A stretch of 40,394 bases of DNA from contig NZ_JAKOIW010000031.1 of the NCBI RefSeq assembly GCF_022206305.1, positions 1 to 40,394 of the forward strand, read 5' to 3'. A program made the position numbers and the translations under genes. Shown in pieces: positions 8,553-15,866 of this stretch. Under the pieces are notes generated by a model that saw only the letters and a program-made list of their open reading frames with translations, did no database searches and was not told where the DNA came from. Position 1 is the first letter of the stretch. Each line of letters opens with the position of its first letter. Source of the DNA: Gordonia sp. 'Campus'. Lineage in GTDB: Bacteria; Actinomycetota; Actinomycetes; Mycobacteriales; Mycobacteriaceae.

Positions 8553-9445
8553 GCTCGAGATCCCATCCACATGGCGCCTGCGACGATGGCGATGACGCCC
8601 ACGAACCACATGACCATGCCCTCGCTGACCGGGCCGAAGCCGCCCAGTCCCAGTCCGCCGCTCGGCTTGGCCTCGGTGGCGTACTTGACGTAGGCGATCA
8701 CGTCCCTTTTCTCTTCCGGATCCAGCTGGCGGTTCGAGAACTTGGGCATGTTCTGCGGACCGGTCAACATCGCGGTGTAGATCTGTGCCTCACTGACGCC
8801 GTCGAGGTTCGGTGCGTACTTGCCCGAGGACAGCGCGCCACCACGGCCGGTGAAGTTGTGGCACGACGCGCAGTTCAGACGGAACAGCTCGCTGCCTCGT
8901 CCGATGCTCTCGCCGCGGAGCGAACCCTCGGCGACGGTGCCGTCGGCGTTGCGCGGGACCTGGGGTCCGCCGCCCTCGGCCTGGATGTAGGCGCCGAGCT
9001 GGTCGATCTGCTCGGTGGTGAACTTGGCGGGCTTGCGCTGTGCCTGTGCCTCACCACGTGCCGCGGGCATACGACCGGTCGACACCTGGAAGTACACGGC
9101 GGCGTCGCCCACGCCGAGCAGTGCGGGACCACGATCGGGAACGCCCTGCAGGTTGGAGCCGTGGCAGGTGATGCACGAGGTCTCGTAGAGCTTGCGCCCG
9201 TCGTCGATCATCGCGGCATTGCTCTCGTCGGCGACCGCCACCTGGGGCTCGGGGGTCAGGACCGAGGCGAGCACGCCTGCCATGACGAGGCCGGCCAGCA
9301 GCACGATGGTGCCGCCTGCGCGTCGGCGGAGCTTGCGTCGTGCCTTGGCGCGGCGGCCGGCGTCACGTGCCGAGGAGTGTCGGGCCGATGCATCGGGTCC
9401 GACCTCGGTGCCGCTATCCGACGGACGCGGTGGAGATGAACTCAT
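8549..9445 (-). CDS. qcrC: Diheme cytochrome c subunit of bc1 complex (QcrC)
   Basis: QcrC (cytochrome cc) passes electrons from the Rieske protein directly to CuA of CtaC, so no soluble cytochrome c is needed. The 298-residue protein has a basic N-terminus, a signal-anchor helix (GTIVLLAGLVMAGVLASVL), two heme-c sites (C91-ITC-H95 and C192-ASC-H196), and a C-terminal helix (MVMWFVGVIAIVAGAMW). It starts at ATG 9445 with purine-rich AGAGAG upstream. It is 104 nt downstream of ctaE and overlaps qcrA by 4 nt. Confidence 0.95.
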   Translation of the reverse strand: MSSSPPRPSDSGTEVGPDASARHSSARDAGRRAKARRKLRRRAGGTIVLLAGLVMAGVLASVLTPEPQVAVADESNAAMIDDGRKLYETSCITCHGSNLQGVPDRGPALLGVGDAAVYFQVSTGRMPAARGEAQAQRKPAKFTTEQIDQLGAYIQAEGGGPQVPRNADGTVAEGSLRGESIGRGSELFRLNCASCHNFTGRGGALSSGKYAPNLDGVSEAQIYTAMLTGPQNMPKFSNRQLDPEEKRDVIAYVKYATEAKPSGGLGLGGFGPVSEGMVMWFVGVIAIVAGAMWMGSRA

Positions 9446-9480
9446 CTGTGACTCTCTACTAAGCGGGACGGACTGGTGTT

Positions 9481-9497
9481 AGAGCGAGCTGCGCTCT
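9481..9497. other. Small hairpin between ctaE and qcrC
   Basis: AGAGCG and CGCTCT pair around a 5-nt loop in the 104-nt ctaE-qcrC spacer. There is no T-tract on the minus strand, so it may be a processing or stability element rather than a terminator. Confidence 0.3.
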
Positions 9498-9549
9498 GTA
9501 TTCGGGGAGCGGACCGCGTCGGGTGTTGCGGTTCGCGCTGTCGCCGGTG

Positions 9550-10161
9550 TCATCGGATGAAGTAGATCGTGACGAACAGCCCGATCCAGACGATGTCGAC
9601 GAAATGCCAGTAGTAGGAGACAACGATTGCGGCGGTTGCCTGCGCCGGGGTGAACTTCGACAGTTTGGTGCGGATGAGCAGGTACACGAACGCGATCAGA
9701 CCGCCGATGACGTGCAGGCCGTGGAAGCCGGTCGTCATGTAGAAGACCGACCCGTACGCGCTCGACGAGAGCGTCGTGCCGTGCTCGACCAGGTGGTAGT
9801 ACTCGTACGCCTGGCCGCACACGAAGAACGTGCCCATGGCCAGGGTGAGTACATACCAGCGGCGGAGGCCGAAGACGTCGCCGCGCTCGGCGGCGAAGAC
9901 GCCCATCTGGCACGTCACCGACGAGAGGATCAGCACCGTCGTCACCGGGATGGCGAGGGCGAGATTCAGCTCGGTCGGTGGCGGCGGCCATCCCACCGCG
10001 GAGTTGGCACGGGCGACGAAATACATCGCGAAGAGGCCAGCGAAGAACATGAGCTCACTGGACAGCCACACAATCGTGCCGACGCTGACCATGTTGGGCC
10101 GGTTCAGCGAGTGCACGCGCGAGGTGATGGCTGTTCCTGAGGTACCTACAGCGCTTGTCAC
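9550..10161 (-). CDS. ctaE: Cytochrome c oxidase subunit III (CtaE)
   Basis: CtaE is subunit III of the aa3 oxidase, a membrane protein that stabilises the catalytic subunit. The 203-residue protein starting at GTG 10161 (VTSAVGTSGTAITSRVHSL) has the length and N-terminus of M. tuberculosis CtaE (recalled). It has five helices and conserved segments GFHGLHVIGG and SYYWHFVDIVWIGLF. A longer open frame reaches 10224 but adds no conserved sequence. It is the first gene of the ctaE-qcrC-qcrA-qcrB operon, divergent from the hypothetical gene at 10314. Subunit I (ctaD) is not in the window. Confidence 0.95.
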   Translation of the reverse strand: MTSAVGTSGTAITSRVHSLNRPNMVSVGTIVWLSSELMFFAGLFAMYFVARANSAVGWPPPPTELNLALAIPVTTVLILSSVTCQMGVFAAERGDVFGLRRWYVLTLAMGTFFVCGQAYEYYHLVEHGTTLSSSAYGSVFYMTTGFHGLHVIGGLIAFVYLLIRTKLSKFTPAQATAAIVVSYYWHFVDIVWIGLFVTIYFIR

Positions 10162-10301
10162 AAGTGAAGTATGACGGTTCGTAGTAAGCGGTGGCCACCC
10201 GGGTCGGAAATTGACCTCGATCAATTCTCCCGGTGCTGGTCAAGGGCCTGCCGGAGGGCCGTCGGCGTGTCCTTCGGAGCCGCTGCGGGGGCCGCGCTGG
10301 C

Positions 10302-10307
10302 TACGGT
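10302..10307 (+). promoter_or_regulatory. Leaderless-type -10 element
   Basis: TACGGT fits TANNNT and ends 6 nt before ATG 10314, the spacing expected if transcription starts at the start codon. Confidence 0.5.
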
Positions 10308-10313
10308 GTGTTC

Positions 10314-10799
10314 ATGTCGAGTTCGGCTTCTCCCGGGCGCCGGGATCTAAACGGGCGCATCGTCGCCCAGGGGCGCCTGGCGCGGTTGCGCTCGCGGTTG
10401 CGGTCGGGTGCCGAGGCGGGCCCTCTCTCGCTGGCCGATGAGGTCGTCGAGGTGGCCGGTTCGGAGGACGACGCGGTCGCAAGTTCGACCGCGCTCGACG
10501 CGTCGTCCTGGCGTGCCGAGGACGAGGTGATCCTGCGTCATCACCTCGAGATCCCGTCCGAACGCGTGGACGCGGCTGCCGGTGTCGCCGCCCTCGACGG
10601 GTACGAACGGGTCGACGACGAGCGCTGGGGGCCTCTTCCCGTCCCGAGTGCCGACGGGCTGGTGCTGCTGATGGTGGCCCGTGTGCAACTGCTCGACGCG
10701 ATGCATCTGTCACAGGAGAGGTCACGGATGGCCAGCCTCGGTTCGCGGCACGGCGGGGCCGCACGCGGCTGGGCCGTCCTCCAACGTCCGCCCGGCTGA
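10314..10799 (+). CDS. Hypothetical protein upstream of trpD
   Basis: I do not recognise this 161-residue, soluble, mostly acidic protein with confidence. The N-terminus is basic and Ser/Arg-rich (MSSSASPGRRDLNGRIVAQG). The middle segment EDEVILRHHLEIPSERVDAA, followed by a Gly-Tyr-like motif (ALDGYERVDD), loosely recalls RraB-type RNase E inhibitor domains; this is speculative. The ATG is 6 nt after a TANNNT box, consistent with a leaderless message. No signal peptide or membrane segment is seen. It ends 22 nt before the trpD start, and a separate -10 box for trpD lies in that gap. Confidence 0.7.
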   Translation: MSSSASPGRRDLNGRIVAQGRLARLRSRLRSGAEAGPLSLADEVVEVAGSEDDAVASSTALDASSWRAEDEVILRHHLEIPSERVDAAAGVAALDGYERVDDERWGPLPVPSADGLVLLMVARVQLLDAMHLSQERSRMASLGSRHGGAARGWAVLQRPPG

Positions 10800-10807
10800 G
10801 CAGGCAC

Positions 10808-10813
10808 TAGGCT
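10808..10813 (+). promoter_or_regulatory. Leaderless-type -10 element of trpD
   Basis: TAGGCT ends 8 nt before the trpD GTG at 10822. No ribosome-binding site is visible, so trpD is probably leaderless when transcribed from here. Confidence 0.55.
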
Positions 10814-10821
10814 CTCTGGCT

Positions 10822-11892
10822 GTGAGCACCGCACAGTCCGCCTTCACCTGGCCGCAGATCCTCGGCAAGATCACCGACCGCTTCGACCTCGACGCCGAGG
10901 AGTCGGCGTGGGCGATGAACGAGATCATGACCGACAGTGCGACCGGTGCCCAGATCGCGGCCTTCGGCGTCGGGGTGAAGATGAAGGGCGCGGCTCCTGC
11001 CGAACTGATCGGCCTGTCCCGGGCGATGCTCGACCACGCGACGCTCGTGGAGGTCGGCCGTCCGGCGGTGGATGTCGTCGGGACCGGCGGCGACCGGTCA
11101 CACACGGTGAACATCTCGACCATGACCGCGATCGTCATCGCGGCGGCGGGTGTGGCGGTGGTCAAGCACGGCAATCGTGCCGCGTCGTCGAAGAGCGGCG
11201 GTGCCGATGTCCTCGAGGCGCTCGGTGTGAACATCTCCCTCGACGCGGCCTCGGTGGCGCGGTGCGTGGACGAACTCGGCATCGGGTTCTGCTTCGCGCC
11301 GGTATTCCACCCCGCATTCCGTTTCACCGGTCCGCCGCGCAAGGAGATCGGCATACCGACGGTGTTCAACGTGCTCGGTCCGTTGACCAACCCGGCGACG
11401 CCCTCGCGGGGCCTGATCGGGTGCGCGTTCGCCGACCTCGCCCCGGTGCTCGCCCGCGCCTTCGCCGAACGCGGCAACTCCGCGCTGGTGGTCCGGGGCG
11501 ACGACGGACTCGACGAGCTGACGACGACCACGACGTCCACGGTGTGGCAGGTGGTCGCGGGCGAGGTCAACGAGCTCAGCCTCGACCCGACGGATCTCGG
11601 GATCGCCCGCGTCGAACTGTCGGCGCTCCAGGGTGGCGACGCGACCGCCAATGCGGCCATCGCGCGGGAACTCCTGGCGGGAACAACCGGACCGGTGCGC
11701 GATGCCGTGCTGCTGAACTCCGCGGGTGCGATCGTCGCCTTCGAACAGGAGGCACCGATGAACTCGGCGGAGTTGACGAACGCCCTCGGGGTCGCGAAGG
11801 AGCGGGCGGCCCGGGCGATCGACAGCGGTGCGGCGGCGTCCCTGCTCGATCGATGGGCGGCGCTCAGCAACTCTCTCGCCACGCAGGCCTGA
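10822..11892 (+). CDS. trpD: Anthranilate phosphoribosyltransferase
   Basis: TrpD transfers the phosphoribosyl group of PRPP to anthranilate in tryptophan synthesis. The 356-residue protein shows the PRPP/Mg loop GTGGD at 87-91, the substrate motif KHGNRAASSKSGGADVLE at 115-132, and GPLTNP, all diagnostic of the family. The GTG start at 10822 (VSTAQSAFTW) fits the family length and a leaderless promoter. As in mycobacteria it stands alone here, away from the rest of the trp genes, between respiratory and DNA-repair genes. It converges on the RAM-domain gene. Confidence 0.96.
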   Translation: MSTAQSAFTWPQILGKITDRFDLDAEESAWAMNEIMTDSATGAQIAAFGVGVKMKGAAPAELIGLSRAMLDHATLVEVGRPAVDVVGTGGDRSHTVNISTMTAIVIAAAGVAVVKHGNRAASSKSGGADVLEALGVNISLDAASVARCVDELGIGFCFAPVFHPAFRFTGPPRKEIGIPTVFNVLGPLTNPATPSRGLIGCAFADLAPVLARAFAERGNSALVVRGDDGLDELTTTTTSTVWQVVAGEVNELSLDPTDLGIARVELSALQGGDATANAAIARELLAGTTGPVRDAVLLNSAGAIVAFEQEAPMNSAELTNALGVAKERAARAIDSGAAASLLDRWAALSNSLATQA

Positions 11893-11975
11893 TCAGGGGC
11901 CGGCGCTGAGTGCCGCAACCACGGGGCGCCGAACGGCAAGGACCTCGAAAGGCCGGGGGCGCAGCGTGATCGGCG

Positions 11976-12254
11976 TCAGTTCTCGCCGATGGAGAAGCCG
12001 CCCTCGACGTCGGAGCTGGAGTAGCTCCGGAACGCGATGTGGGTGGCGCTCTTCAGCACGCCCGGCAGCCGGTTGATCTTGCCCGTGACCACCGTGGCGA
12101 TCTGCTCGTGGTCGCGGACGCGGATCTTCGCGATGAGGTCCACATCGCCCGCGCAGGAATACACCTCTTCGACACCCGCGATGTCCGCGACCGCCTGGGC
12201 CGTCTCGGGGATGCGGTGGATGTCGGCCTGGATGAGGACGATGGCGGTGATCAT
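11976..12254 (-). CDS. Stand-alone Lrp/AsnC ligand-binding (RAM) domain protein
   Basis: The 92-residue protein is a single alpha-beta RAM domain with no helix-turn-helix. It begins MITAIVLIQADIHRIPET and has the typical GDVDLIAKIRVRDHEQIATV and KINRLPGVLKSATHIAF segments. In other organisms such domains bind amino acids and oligomerise with Lrp-type regulators; the partner is unknown. Position beside trpD is suggestive only. A TAGGCT box 6 nt before the ATG indicates a leaderless transcript. Confidence 0.88.
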   Translation of the reverse strand: MITAIVLIQADIHRIPETAQAVADIAGVEEVYSCAGDVDLIAKIRVRDHEQIATVVTGKINRLPGVLKSATHIAFRSYSSSDVEGGFSIGEN

Positions 12255-12260
12255 GGCGCA

Positions 12261-12266
12261 AGCCTA
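12261..12266 (-). promoter_or_regulatory. Leaderless-type -10 element of the RAM-domain gene
   Basis: On the minus strand TAGGCT ends 6 nt before ATG 12254. It is identical to the trpD box. Confidence 0.55.
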
Positions 12267-12277
12267 GTCGGCGGCGA

Positions 12278-14068
12278 TCAGCTCGCCCGTCGTGTCCGCG
12301 GCCGCACCGAACGGGCGTCGTGCGCGGACTGCGACCAGCAGAGCCGACGCTCGGCCGAACCTGCCGGCAGGGCGACCGGGTCGGTCGTCGACACGATCCG
12401 CGCCCCCGGTTCGGTCATCCAGCGATAGATGAGGCCCACCTCCTCGGCGGGTGCACCGCGCAAGGGGCCGGGACCGGGGATGACCGTCTCCGCGGCGGCG
12501 ATGAGAGCGTCGACGACCGCCATGGGTGCGACGCCGCGTCGTGCGCGCCCGGCGGCGGCGAGACGTCCGTGGCGGACGACCGCGAACTGCCACCCGTGCT
12601 CGCCGTCGGACCTCGCGATGACGATCTCGGCGATCGAGCACAGGGCGCCGAGGCGCTGGCACCGCGCGAGCGTGTCGATGGTGAGGGCGAGGCGGTCGCG
12701 ATGCCGGGCCGCGGTCTCGAACATGTGTGCCTCGGCGAGGTCGGCGAGGCGTTCGGTGAGGCCGTCGAGCAGATCGTCGGCCTCACCGCGCATGAGGCGT
12801 CGTACGGCGGTGACACGTGGCAGGTAGTCGGGGACGGTCTGGGGTTGCGCCGACGACGCCCGACACGAACCCGGCTGGCGGACACCGTCGGTGGTGGCAC
12901 ACCAGTGATACCCGCGGGCGCCGGATCGTTTGGTGCAGGTGCGCAGCCCGGCGGCCGCCGCGATGACGTCGGCCACCGTCGCCGCCCCGGCGCGATTGCC
13001 GACCGGCCCGACCGACTCGTCGGTGGGGGTGCGGCTGACCTTGAGGCGCGGGAAGCGTTCCTCGGTCAGCGTCACCCACCATCCCTTGTACGGCTGGGTG
13101 GACCGGCGGTTGTAGGCGGGCGCGTGGGCGGCGAGCAGCCGCAGTTCCCGAACGGCGGCCTCGAGCGCGTGCGAGCACTCGACCACATCGACGCGTTCGG
13201 CGAGCAGCACCATCTCGGCGATCCGACGGCGCGGGTCGCTCCCGGTGAAATAGGAACGGACCCGGCGCCGGAGGTCGACGGCGGTGCCCACATAGAGGAC
13301 TTCGTTCGACGGCCCGCGGAAGAGGTAGACGCCGGGCCGGGCGGGAACGTGATCGGCGAGGGCGCGTTTGGCGCGCAGCCGGGGGTTGGCGCGCGGCAGA
13401 TATGACGTCAGCTCGCCGACCGTCGCGATGCCCTGGTTGCCGACGCGTTCGAGCAGCCGATGGAAGACCTCGACGGTGGCGCGGGCGTCGTCGAGTGCGC
13501 GGTGGGTGGGCCGGACGGAGACGTCGAAGAGGTCGGCGAGGGCGCTGAGCTTGACTGTCGGCGCCTCGTCGCGCGACAGGATGCGGCGGGCCATCGTCAC
13601 CGTGCACAGGCTCAGGCTGAAGGTCCAGGGCAGCTGCAGCCGAATGGCGTTCTGGCGCAGGAATCCCATGTCGAAGCGCGCATTGTGCGCCACCAGGATC
13701 GAGCCGCGTGCGAACTCGAAGAACGAAGGCAGCACCGACTCGATGCGTGGGGCATCGGTGAGCATCGCGGTGGTGATGCCGGTGAGGGTGACGATCTGCG
13801 GAGGTATCGGACGTCCCGGGTCGACCAGGGTGGCGAACTCGCCGATGACCTCACCGCCACGGATCTTCACCGCCCCGATCTCGGTGATGCGATCGCGCGC
13901 GGGGTCTGACCCGGTGGTCTCGAGGTCGACGACGACGAGTGTGGTGTCGAACAGGGATCGATCGCTGAACTCGTTCGAGGACTCTCCTGCGGCGCCCTGA
14001 TCGGCGGCCTCGAGGTCGGCGAAGGTCAGCTGGCCCGTGGTGGAACCCGCCACGCTGGTCTGCGTCAC
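12278..14068 (-). CDS. DEDDh exonuclease / GIY-YIG endonuclease fusion (DnaQ-UvrC-like)
   Basis: The 596-residue protein probably acts in DNA repair. Residues about 40-210 form a DnaQ-type 3'-5' exonuclease: VVDLETTG (ExoI), LVAHNARFDMGFL (ExoII) and HRALDDARAT (ExoIII, with catalytic His and Asp). A GIY-YIG nuclease follows near 240-320 (RPGVYLFRGPSNEVLYVGTA). A UvrB-interaction-like helical region (AEAHMFETAARHRDRLALT) lies further on. UvrC's C-terminal RNase H-like nuclease and HhH domains are absent, as in Cho proteins. Architecture and position match M. tuberculosis Rv2191. GTG 14068 is chosen because a TAATGT box ends 7 nt upstream; GTG 14092 is an alternative. Confidence 0.9.
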   Translation of the reverse strand: MTQTSVAGSTTGQLTFADLEAADQGAAGESSNEFSDRSLFDTTLVVVDLETTGSDPARDRITEIGAVKIRGGEVIGEFATLVDPGRPIPPQIVTLTGITTAMLTDAPRIESVLPSFFEFARGSILVAHNARFDMGFLRQNAIRLQLPWTFSLSLCTVTMARRILSRDEAPTVKLSALADLFDVSVRPTHRALDDARATVEVFHRLLERVGNQGIATVGELTSYLPRANPRLRAKRALADHVPARPGVYLFRGPSNEVLYVGTAVDLRRRVRSYFTGSDPRRRIAEMVLLAERVDVVECSHALEAAVRELRLLAAHAPAYNRRSTQPYKGWWVTLTEERFPRLKVSRTPTDESVGPVGNRAGAATVADVIAAAAGLRTCTKRSGARGYHWCATTDGVRQPGSCRASSAQPQTVPDYLPRVTAVRRLMRGEADDLLDGLTERLADLAEAHMFETAARHRDRLALTIDTLARCQRLGALCSIAEIVIARSDGEHGWQFAVVRHGRLAAAGRARRGVAPMAVVDALIAAAETVIPGPGPLRGAPAEEVGLIYRWMTEPGARIVSTTDPVALPAGSAERRLCWSQSAHDARSVRPRTRRAS

Positions 14069-14075
14069 GGGGCGA

Positions 14076-14081
14076 ACATTA
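14076..14081 (-). promoter_or_regulatory. Leaderless-type -10 element of the exonuclease/GIY-YIG gene
   Basis: On the minus strand TAATGT ends 7 nt before GTG 14068. No Shine-Dalgarno sequence precedes that codon. Confidence 0.5.
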
Positions 14082-14186
14082 GTTCGATGCACCGACAGGC
14101 TCTGCGGCAGGGCGGCCGCCTGCGTGATGTGGCCGGTGTGACGCGTGTGTCGATCGCTGTTCGACGGACTTGTCGGTGTCCGGTCC

Positions 14187-14225
14187 TAGTCTCCACCTCG
14201 ACGTGAGAAAAGCGGTGTTCTCACG
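14187..14225 (+). promoter_or_regulatory. Candidate -10 and operator-like inverted repeat before the small Cys protein
   Basis: TAGTCT at 14187-14192 is a possible -10. About 10 nt downstream, CGTGAGAA (14202-14209) and TTCTCACG (14218-14225) form a perfect 8-bp inverted repeat with an 8-nt spacer. It could be an operator at the transcription start or a leader hairpin. Confidence 0.35.
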
Positions 14226-14289
14226 ACCTGCCAGCCCGACACCGGAGCCGACGCGGCCCCGGACGACCAGATGAGATGGAGATCACACC

Positions 14290-14574
14290 ATGTACGTCGA
14301 CTGCGCCCGTTGCCCGGCCCGCCCCGTCGCATGCGACGGGTGCATGATGACAGTGCTGTTTGGCGGCCCGAGCTGGGACGATGTGCCCTACGAAGATGGA
14401 GTTTCGGTAACGACCGGGGGTCTCGACGACGACGCCGAGCTGGACCTCGCAATCGGCGTTTTCGAGGACGCTGCAATGGTGACGAGTGCTGCTGCACGAT
14501 CTGCAAGATCGGCGAAAAAGGCAGCTCAGGGCACACATCGACCGGCATCTGTGACCATCCTGCGGGCCGGCTGA
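14290..14574 (+). CDS. Small four-cysteine hypothetical protein
   Basis: This 94-residue protein has a zinc-ribbon-like N-terminus with Cys5-x2-Cys8 and Cys15-x2-Cys18 (CARCP...CDGC), followed by MMTVLFGGPSWDD, an acidic middle (GGLDDDAELDLAIGVFED) and an Ala/Arg/Lys-rich tail. No known enzyme domain is recognised. The ATG has a GGAGAT ribosome site 8-9 nt upstream. It lies ahead of the riboswitch and hydrolase genes. The Cys pattern suggests metal binding or a small regulatory protein. Confidence 0.7.
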   Translation: MYVDCARCPARPVACDGCMMTVLFGGPSWDDVPYEDGVSVTTGGLDDDAELDLAIGVFEDAAMVTSAAARSARSAKKAAQGTHRPASVTILRAG

Positions 14575-14689
14575 GAATCAGGTGAGGTTTGGCTCTCCGA
14601 CGCCTAGTGGACAGAGCGCATCCGATTTCGTAACCTTTCTGAGACATTTGCGGAGCGTCCCGCTTCAACAGAAGTGGTCCGCAGTAGTC

Positions 14690-14905
14690 ACCGCTCAATC
14701 GCCCTCACGGGCGAACCGGGGAACCACAACCTTCGGGCGGAATCGTCGGAGCGCATCACCACTGATGTGCGGCCGAGGATCACGTACCGAATCGGGGTGA
14801 ATCGCGTTGCCACGCATACGTGTCCATGGGATACGTCATGCGCGAAAGATGCGTAGGGCCACTCTTCCGGCCCGAACCCGACAGCTAACTCGGTCGGCGG
14901 TAGAG
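14690..14905 (+). ncRNA. c-di-AMP (ydaO/yuaA-type) riboswitch
   Basis: The leader of the NlpC/P60 gene carries the conserved ydaO blocks in order: CCTCACGGGCGAACCGGGGA with ACCAC (14703-14727), GGGGTGAATCGC (14794-14805), ACTCTTCCGGCCCGAACC (14861-14878) and GACAGCTAACTCGGTCGGCG (14880-14899). The internal blocks are near-invariant in the family, which binds cyclic di-AMP and usually switches expression off. Actinobacterial members commonly precede cell-wall hydrolase and Rpf genes, as here. The boundaries are approximate because outer pairing was judged by eye. Confidence 0.9.
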
Positions 14906-14931
14906 GGAGAAATTGAAGGAGAACTCGCTTC

Positions 14932-15615
14932 GTGGCCAAACATCGTTTGGAACAGCCCAATCGCGGTAGCACGGTTGCCAAGAAGGCGGTGATCGCCGGA
15001 TCGATCACGCTCGGTTCGCTCGCCGCTGCAGCCGGCCCCGCGCTTGCCGCCCCGGTCCACACCCCGCTGGGCACTTTCGAGATCCCGGCTCTGCCCGGAC
15101 AGCAGGGCCCGGAGGTCAAGCAGGCCCCCGAAGCCAAGCCGGTCGCCAAGTCGCCCGCCGCCACGGTCGAGATCCCCAACCTGGGTCAGTTCACCGTGCC
15201 GGGCATCGCGCCGGATCAGATCCCGCAGCAGTTCCGCCCCGGTGGCGGCGGACCGCTCGCCGCGCCTCAGCTGACTGCCGGCCAGAAGGCCGTCAAGGCC
15301 GCCGAGAGCAAGATCGGCTCGCCGTACTCCTACGGGTCGGCCGGCCCCAACGCATTCGACTGCTCGGGTCTCGTCTACTGGTCCTACAAGCAGGCCGGGA
15401 AGACCATCCCCCGCGACAGCTACGGCCAGCTCGGCGGCGGACGCGCGGTGTCGTACTCCGACGCCAAGCCCGGCGACGTCATGATCTTCAACGGTGGCGG
15501 ACACGCCGGCATCTACGTCGGCAACGGTCAGTTCGTCCATTCGTCCAACTACGGGACCCCGGTCAAGCGCGACGCCGTCAAGGAGTGGACGCTCACCGGT
15601 ATCCGCCGCTACTGA
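14932..15615 (+). CDS. Secreted NlpC/P60 peptidoglycan endopeptidase
   Basis: This secreted hydrolase should cut the peptide stems of peptidoglycan. The 227-residue protein has an N-terminal signal (VIAGSITLGSLAAAAGPALAA), a Pro-rich linker (about 42-115), and a C-terminal NlpC/P60 domain with catalytic Cys144 (FDCSGL), His191 (GHAGIYVG) and His203 (FVHSS). The GTG at 14932 has a clear AAGGAGA site 9 nt upstream. It is the first gene behind the c-di-AMP riboswitch, so expression should follow c-di-AMP. It resembles the RipA/RipB catalytic domain but lacks a coiled-coil regulatory region, so it may be constitutively active. Confidence 0.93.
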   Translation: MAKHRLEQPNRGSTVAKKAVIAGSITLGSLAAAAGPALAAPVHTPLGTFEIPALPGQQGPEVKQAPEAKPVAKSPAATVEIPNLGQFTVPGIAPDQIPQQFRPGGGGPLAAPQLTAGQKAVKAAESKIGSPYSYGSAGPNAFDCSGLVYWSYKQAGKTIPRDSYGQLGGGRAVSYSDAKPGDVMIFNGGGHAGIYVGNGQFVHSSNYGTPVKRDAVKEWTLTGIRRY

Positions 15616-15673
15616 GTCACAACTGAACACGACAGACTGAGTACGACGAGCAGACCGGGTACGAGAGTCTGGA

Positions 15674-15705
15674 CGGGCGGGTCGCGCAACGGTGCGATCC
15701 GCCCG
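15674..15705 (+). terminator. Possible terminator after the first NlpC/P60 gene
   Basis: A 14-bp stem with G-T pairs (15674-15687 with 15692-15705) has a 4-nt loop. The T-tract is missing, so termination may be partial. Confidence 0.45.
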
Positions 15706-15733
15706 ATCCAGTCCTGGGGGAGGGTCGGCGCCC

Positions 15734-15739
15734 TAGGGT
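15734..15739 (+). promoter_or_regulatory. Candidate -10 element for ripC
   Basis: TAGGGT fits TANNNT and lies about 130 nt before ripC. Three degenerate copies of a 16-17 nt motif (ATGCTC-GCACGACG-like) fill 15808-15860 between this box and the gene. Confidence 0.3.
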
Positions 15740-15866
15740 GGTCGGCACATCCACCGAACCGCATCGGGGAGGTTCGCCGGACGGCTGAGGACGACCTCGG
15801 CCGTACGGCATTCTCGGCACGACATGCTCAGCACGACGACATGCTCGGGACGACGAGCACGAGGGA

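Noticed and set aside
13967..13978. GAAC-TC-GTTC sequence resembling a LexA box
   Set aside because: The spacer is 2 nt rather than 4 and it lies inside the exonuclease coding region.
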